From CAG-390 sp003523225 (GTDB lineage Bacteria; Bacillota; Clostridia; Oscillospirales; CAG-272): 64,000 bases of DNA. The notes under the pieces were generated by a model, which had not been told where the DNA came from, did no database searches, and saw nothing but the letters and a program-made list of their open reading frames with translations. Made by a program: the position numbers and the translations under genes. Positions 60,861-64,000 of this stretch are shown piece after piece (position 1 is the first letter of the stretch; each line of letters opens with the position of its first letter). The DNA is taken from NCBI GenBank assembly GCA_902461815.1, contig CABPZE010000002.1:124001-188000 (forward strand), read 5' to 3'.

Positions 60861-63056
60861 TCAATCAACCGCCACAAGGTGATATACGCGGGAGTCGTAA
60901 TCATGAAGCACCTCGGGAATGCAGATACCCGCATTCATCCACGTGCTTCCGGCAAGGACCTGACCCGTTGTCTCGTTGCGGTAGCGGCGATTTTCATCCA
61001 GCCCCGCAAGACGCACGTAATATCTCTCGTGAACGCCGCCGCGGATCACCACATAAGTCACCAGCGCCTCGCTCTTGTCGGCGGCAACATAGCTCCACGC
61101 ACAGCGGGAATGATCCTTCCACGGAGATATCAGACGGTAAAGATCGCCGTTGTGGATCAGATCATAGTATTTGTGATAGTCGGCGCACTGACGGCGCACT
61201 ATCTCCTTTTCCGCATCAGTCAGCTTTGTCAGATCCAATTCGTATCCGAAGGTTCCCGCCATTGCCACATTTCCGCGTGTTTCAAGCGGAGTATTGCGTC
61301 TTACCTGATGGTTGGGACAAGCCGAAACATGAGCGCCCATCGTGGAGGCGGGATAGCAAAGCGATGTGCCGTACTGAATATAAAGCCGCTCAATGGCGTC
61401 AGTGTCGTCACTCGTCCAGAACTGCGGAGAATAGTAGAGCCATGCCGGGTCAAAGCGCCCTCCGCCGCTGGCACAGCCCTCAAGCAGCAGGTCAGGATAC
61501 GCAGTCAGGATACGCTCAAGCAGCTCGTAAAGCCCCAGCACATACCTGTGAAACACCTCCTGCTGACGGTCAGCTTCCAGCAAAGCGCTGCCCGCCTCGG
61601 TCAGACTGCGATTGAAATCCCACTTGATGTAGGCAATATTTGCGTTGTCCATTACCTTTTTTATGCAATCAAAAAGATAATCGCGCACATCCGGACGGCT
61701 CATATCAAGCACATACTGATAGCGTGCAATGCTCATGTGCCGATCGGGCGTCTGCAAAGCCCACTCGGGATGCTTGCGGAACAGCTCGCTGTCCCTTGAC
61801 ACCATTTCCGGCTCAAACCAGATGCCGAACTTCATTCCAAGCGCATTGACGCGCTCTGTCAGATTGCCAAGTCCGCCTTTTATTTTGTTCTCGTTTACAA
61901 ACCAGTCGCCAAGTCCCGAACGCGCCGAATCACGGCTCCCGAACCATCCGTCGTCCATGACAAGCATTTCAATGCCAAGCTCCGACGCTGTCTTTGCAAT
62001 ATCATACAGTTTTTCTTCGTCAAACTTGAAGTATGTAGCCTCCCAGTTGTTTATAAGGATGGGACGCTCCTTGTTTTTCCACGGTCCGCGGCAGAGATTG
62101 CTGCGGTAGAGGCGGTGGAAGATCCGGCTCATGCCTCCGAGCCCCTCGTTCGAATACACCATGACCGCCTCGGGGGCGCAAAAGCTCTCGCCGGGTTCAA
62201 GACGCCACGAAAAGCCCTCCGGATTGATCCCTATCAGGACGCGCGCGCCGCCGTCAGCATCCATCTCCGCAGACGCAAGGAAGTTTCCGGTATATACCAG
62301 ATTAAATCCGTAAGCGTCTCCGCTTTCCTCGGTAGCGTCGTGCGAGCAAAGCGCGATAAAGGGGTTATGCGCGTGAGAAGAACACCCACGCTTGCTGGCG
62401 ACAGACTGCGTTCCGTGCAGCAGCGGCGAGCGCTCGAAGCTGCGTTCCTTCCCCCAGTTTCCGTAAAGGTGGATAAAATCCATATCGTTTGCATCGTGAA
62501 AGTCAACGCAGGCGCTCATCACCCGCTGAAGCTCCATCGGCCGCTCCGAACCGTTGCGCACTACAACATGGCGCGTCATAGCTCCGCACACGGAAAACAC
62601 CGTGTAGAAAAGCGTGACCTCCGCGCCGCTTACATGGTCTTTGCAGAGTATTTCCAGCGTATCCGCTTCGTCCTCGGCAGCGTATGTGGCAGGCTGTCCC
62701 GGGAGCTTAGGTTTACCGGCATATATTTTGTGTGAAACGTATTGAATATCAGTGTCGGGAGTCCCGGTGGAACGCAAGATCGAGAGCGCGCTGCCGCGGA
62801 AATCTCCGCAGCCGTTGCAGGAATATTCCATACGATGTATATCCTTGCTGAAATACACAGGCTGATCCATTTCGACCCGCGGAAGCTGGGAAGCGTGAGT
62901 GCAGGTATATGAGAGGTAGGAAAGATCGGTGTCGGGTATCAACGCACCGTAGTAAAGGTGGAGCAGATACCCGTACTGACCTATCTGCAACACATAGCTT
63001 GTATTTTGGGAATCGAGCTTGAATATTTGGCGTTCTGAGTCAAATTGAATAGGCAT
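60861..63056 (-). CDS. Alpha-galactosidase, GH36
   Basis: Hydrolyses alpha-1,6-galactosides such as raffinose and melibiose. The 731-residue intracellular enzyme (no signal peptide) has an N-terminal beta-sandwich, the TIM-barrel motifs WEATYFKFDEEKL and LVMDDGWFGSRD, nucleophile Asp in YIKWDFNRSL, the LEGCASGGGRFD motif and acid/base Asp in WTSDDTDAIERL. These fit GH36 subgroup I (AgaA/RafA). The ATG at 63056 follows GGAGAAA; the longer frame has no ribosome site. No transporter is adjacent. Confidence 0.95.
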   Translation of the reverse strand: MPIQFDSERQIFKLDSQNTSYVLQIGQYGYLLHLYYGALIPDTDLSYLSYTCTHASQLPRVEMDQPVYFSKDIHRMEYSCNGCGDFRGSALSILRSTGTPDTDIQYVSHKIYAGKPKLPGQPATYAAEDEADTLEILCKDHVSGAEVTLFYTVFSVCGAMTRHVVVRNGSERPMELQRVMSACVDFHDANDMDFIHLYGNWGKERSFERSPLLHGTQSVASKRGCSSHAHNPFIALCSHDATEESGDAYGFNLVYTGNFLASAEMDADGGARVLIGINPEGFSWRLEPGESFCAPEAVMVYSNEGLGGMSRIFHRLYRSNLCRGPWKNKERPILINNWEATYFKFDEEKLYDIAKTASELGIEMLVMDDGWFGSRDSARSGLGDWFVNENKIKGGLGNLTERVNALGMKFGIWFEPEMVSRDSELFRKHPEWALQTPDRHMSIARYQYVLDMSRPDVRDYLFDCIKKVMDNANIAYIKWDFNRSLTEAGSALLEADRQQEVFHRYVLGLYELLERILTAYPDLLLEGCASGGGRFDPAWLYYSPQFWTSDDTDAIERLYIQYGTSLCYPASTMGAHVSACPNHQVRRNTPLETRGNVAMAGTFGYELDLTKLTDAEKEIVRRQCADYHKYYDLIHNGDLYRLISPWKDHSRCAWSYVAADKSEALVTYVVIRGGVHERYYVRLAGLDENRRYRNETTGQVLAGSTWMNAGICIPEVLHDYDSRVYHLVAVD

Positions 63057-63156
63057 GATATTTCTCCGTATTATTTTTTTCAAAAATGTTTGCAATGTTT
63101 TGTGCAAGCCGCAAAGGACAAAAGCCTGCCGCTGATCCGGGATCTACCTGATGGTA

Positions 63157-63702
63157 TCAAAGCGTTTCGGTATGGTATACCGTTCCGTCGAGGCTTTTCC
63201 AGACGGCACAGTTATCCTGCAATATCATATAACTGTTTTTGCTCCCCGCTTTCGGGATCGACACCGAGCCGGGATTCAGATATAAATTCCCCTCCCCGAA
63301 GCCATCCCATGCCGGAATATGCGTGTGCCCATGAAGCAGAATATCTCCGGGCTGGAGAGGCGGGAGCGAACCCATATTGAAGTGATGCCCGTGCGTAGCG
63401 TAAATAAGGCGTTCCCCGACCGGCAGAAGGGCATAGTCCGCCATTATCGGAAATCCGAGGACCATCTGGTCGACCTCAGTGTCACAGTTCCCCCTGACGC
63501 AAAAGAGCTTGTTTTTCACTGCGTTCAGCATTTCAATAACTTCCTTGGGCGCATAGTCCTTGGGAAGGTCATTGCGCGGACCGTGATATAAAATGTCACC
63601 CAGAAGCAAAAGCCTGTCCGCCTGTTCTGCCAAAAAAGCTCCGAGCATCTGCTTGCAGTAATACGCTGAGCCGTGAATATCCGATGCGATCATCAGCTTC
63701 AT
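63157..63702 (-). CDS. yfcE: YfcE-type metallophosphoesterase
   Basis: A 181-residue phosphodiesterase of the YfcE/MJ0936 group. Metal-binding motifs in order: SDIHG (7-11), LLLGDILYHG, VRGNCDTEVD, ATHGHHF and LLHGHTHIP, ending with NLYLNPGSVSIPK. Natural substrate unknown. The ATG at 63702 follows GGAGAAG. It is 100 bases upstream of the galactosidase on the same strand and may be co-transcribed with it. Confidence 0.93.
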   Translation of the reverse strand: MKLMIASDIHGSAYYCKQMLGAFLAEQADRLLLLGDILYHGPRNDLPKDYAPKEVIEMLNAVKNKLFCVRGNCDTEVDQMVLGFPIMADYALLPVGERLIYATHGHHFNMGSLPPLQPGDILLHGHTHIPAWDGFGEGNLYLNPGSVSIPKAGSKNSYMILQDNCAVWKSLDGTVYHTETL

Positions 63703-63795
63703 AATAGTTCTTCTCCTTTCCCCTCCGTGAGCCGTTTCGAACATATTATACACTTTTTAAGCCCCGGTTTCAATATCCGTTAAAAGAAAATTTCG

Positions 63796-63824
63796 GCTGC
63801 CGTCAAAAGGCAGCAGCCTTTTTA
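63796..63824 (+). terminator. Terminator-like hairpin near the right edge
   Basis: Arms GGCTGC and GCAGCC with an inner C-G extension, then TTTTTATT on the plus strand. On the minus strand GAAATTTTCTTTT follows, so it may end a minus-strand gene entering from the right. Confidence 0.6.
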
Positions 63825-63900
63825 TTAAGTAATACAAAAATCATATTCACTGCCGGAGGAGCAGACTTATTCAGAAAATATCGTCTCCGTTTACGTTGTA

Positions 63901-63963
63901 TTATAATTTTTTTGTAAGGTTGTCGATCAGGCTCATAGCCATATTTACATCAGGATCGATGAT
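63901..63963 (-). other. Possible 3' end of a minus-strand gene at the edge
   Basis: A frame ending at 63901 reads IIDPDVNMAMSLIDNLTKKL then stop, which looks like a protein C-terminus. An in-frame TGA 21 codons earlier prevents extension, so it is either a frameshift near the edge or non-coding. Confidence 0.25.
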
Positions 63964-64000
63964 CCCTCACAGTTGTCTCGATTTAGCATTCAATAAAAAA

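Noticed and set aside
63901..64000. A gene entering from the right edge
   Set aside because: A plausible C-terminal sequence is visible, but an in-frame stop after 21 codons prevents a firm call; listed only as a low-confidence feature.

Overview
The window is about 64 kb of chromosome from a spore-forming Firmicute of the class Clostridia, most like an uncultured gut Oscillospirales/Christensenellales-type organism. Supporting features are yqfC-yqfD, ylbJ and spoVT (sporulation), a large-type SRP RNA directly upstream of dnaX-ybaB-recR, CIRCE-controlled groESL, a BceRS-BceAB antibiotic-stress module, and a long-form PRPP synthetase. The family assignment is inference from gene content; no 16S is present.

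Layout. 1-101: 5' end of an unknown gene leaving the window. 280-640: Gly-Arg-His tRNA operon with promoter and terminator. 0.7-9.3 kb (minus): acetyltransferase, ispE, prs, then rhaB and an AEC transporter downstream of mutS2. 9.4-14.5 kb (minus): the conserved yqfC-yqfD-phoH-ybeY-era-recO block, with ylbJ divergent from it. 15.9-18.8 kb: 2-hydroxyacid dehydrogenase and a Na/Pi cotransporter with a PhoU-like domain. 19-22.1 kb: recR-ybaB-dnaX-SRP RNA. 22.3-27 kb: BceB-BceA-BceS-BceR. 27.3-34.6 kb: FAD oxidoreductase, SLH surface protein, RluD-type synthase, DUF3810 metallopeptidase, murA, spoVT. 34.9-39.1 kb: ROK glucokinase, an AT-rich XRE/membrane-protein pair, a surface protein ending in an SPVTGD-type tail, and a DMT transporter. 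39.4-45.6 kb: beta-helix lipoprotein, groES-groEL, AGCS amino acid symporter. 45.7-53.5 kb (minus): an accessory cluster of three lipoproteins, one secreted protein, one double-length ABC-2 permease and a frameshifted permease relic, with no ATPase. 53.9-60.8 kb: mnmA, a truncated HMA peptide plus DUF2318 lipoprotein, Rrf2 and LysR regulators, then a methionine operon (metY-metA) behind a Cys/Met-rich leader peptide. 60.8-63.7 kb: GH36 alpha-galactosidase and a YfcE-type phosphodiesterase.

How it works together. metA carries Glu111, which predicts acetyl-CoA use, and so matches metY (O-acetylhomoserine sulfhydrylase): a direct-sulfhydrylation route to homocysteine. It is preceded by a 42-residue leader peptide with five Cys and six Met codons. 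Eight bases inside that reading frame (58211-58218) are perfectly complementary to the 5' arm of the following hairpin (58262-58269). This is the architecture of ribosome-mediated attenuation and is the most interesting candidate system here. Many genes have textbook TTGACA-N17-TATAAT promoters, which fix several start codons. Many terminators share a GGGGCTGYYGC-like stem. One terminator for a minus-strand gene lies inside the convergent ylbJ coding sequence.

All assignments were made by reading the sequence and its translations. No database search or folding calculation was run.
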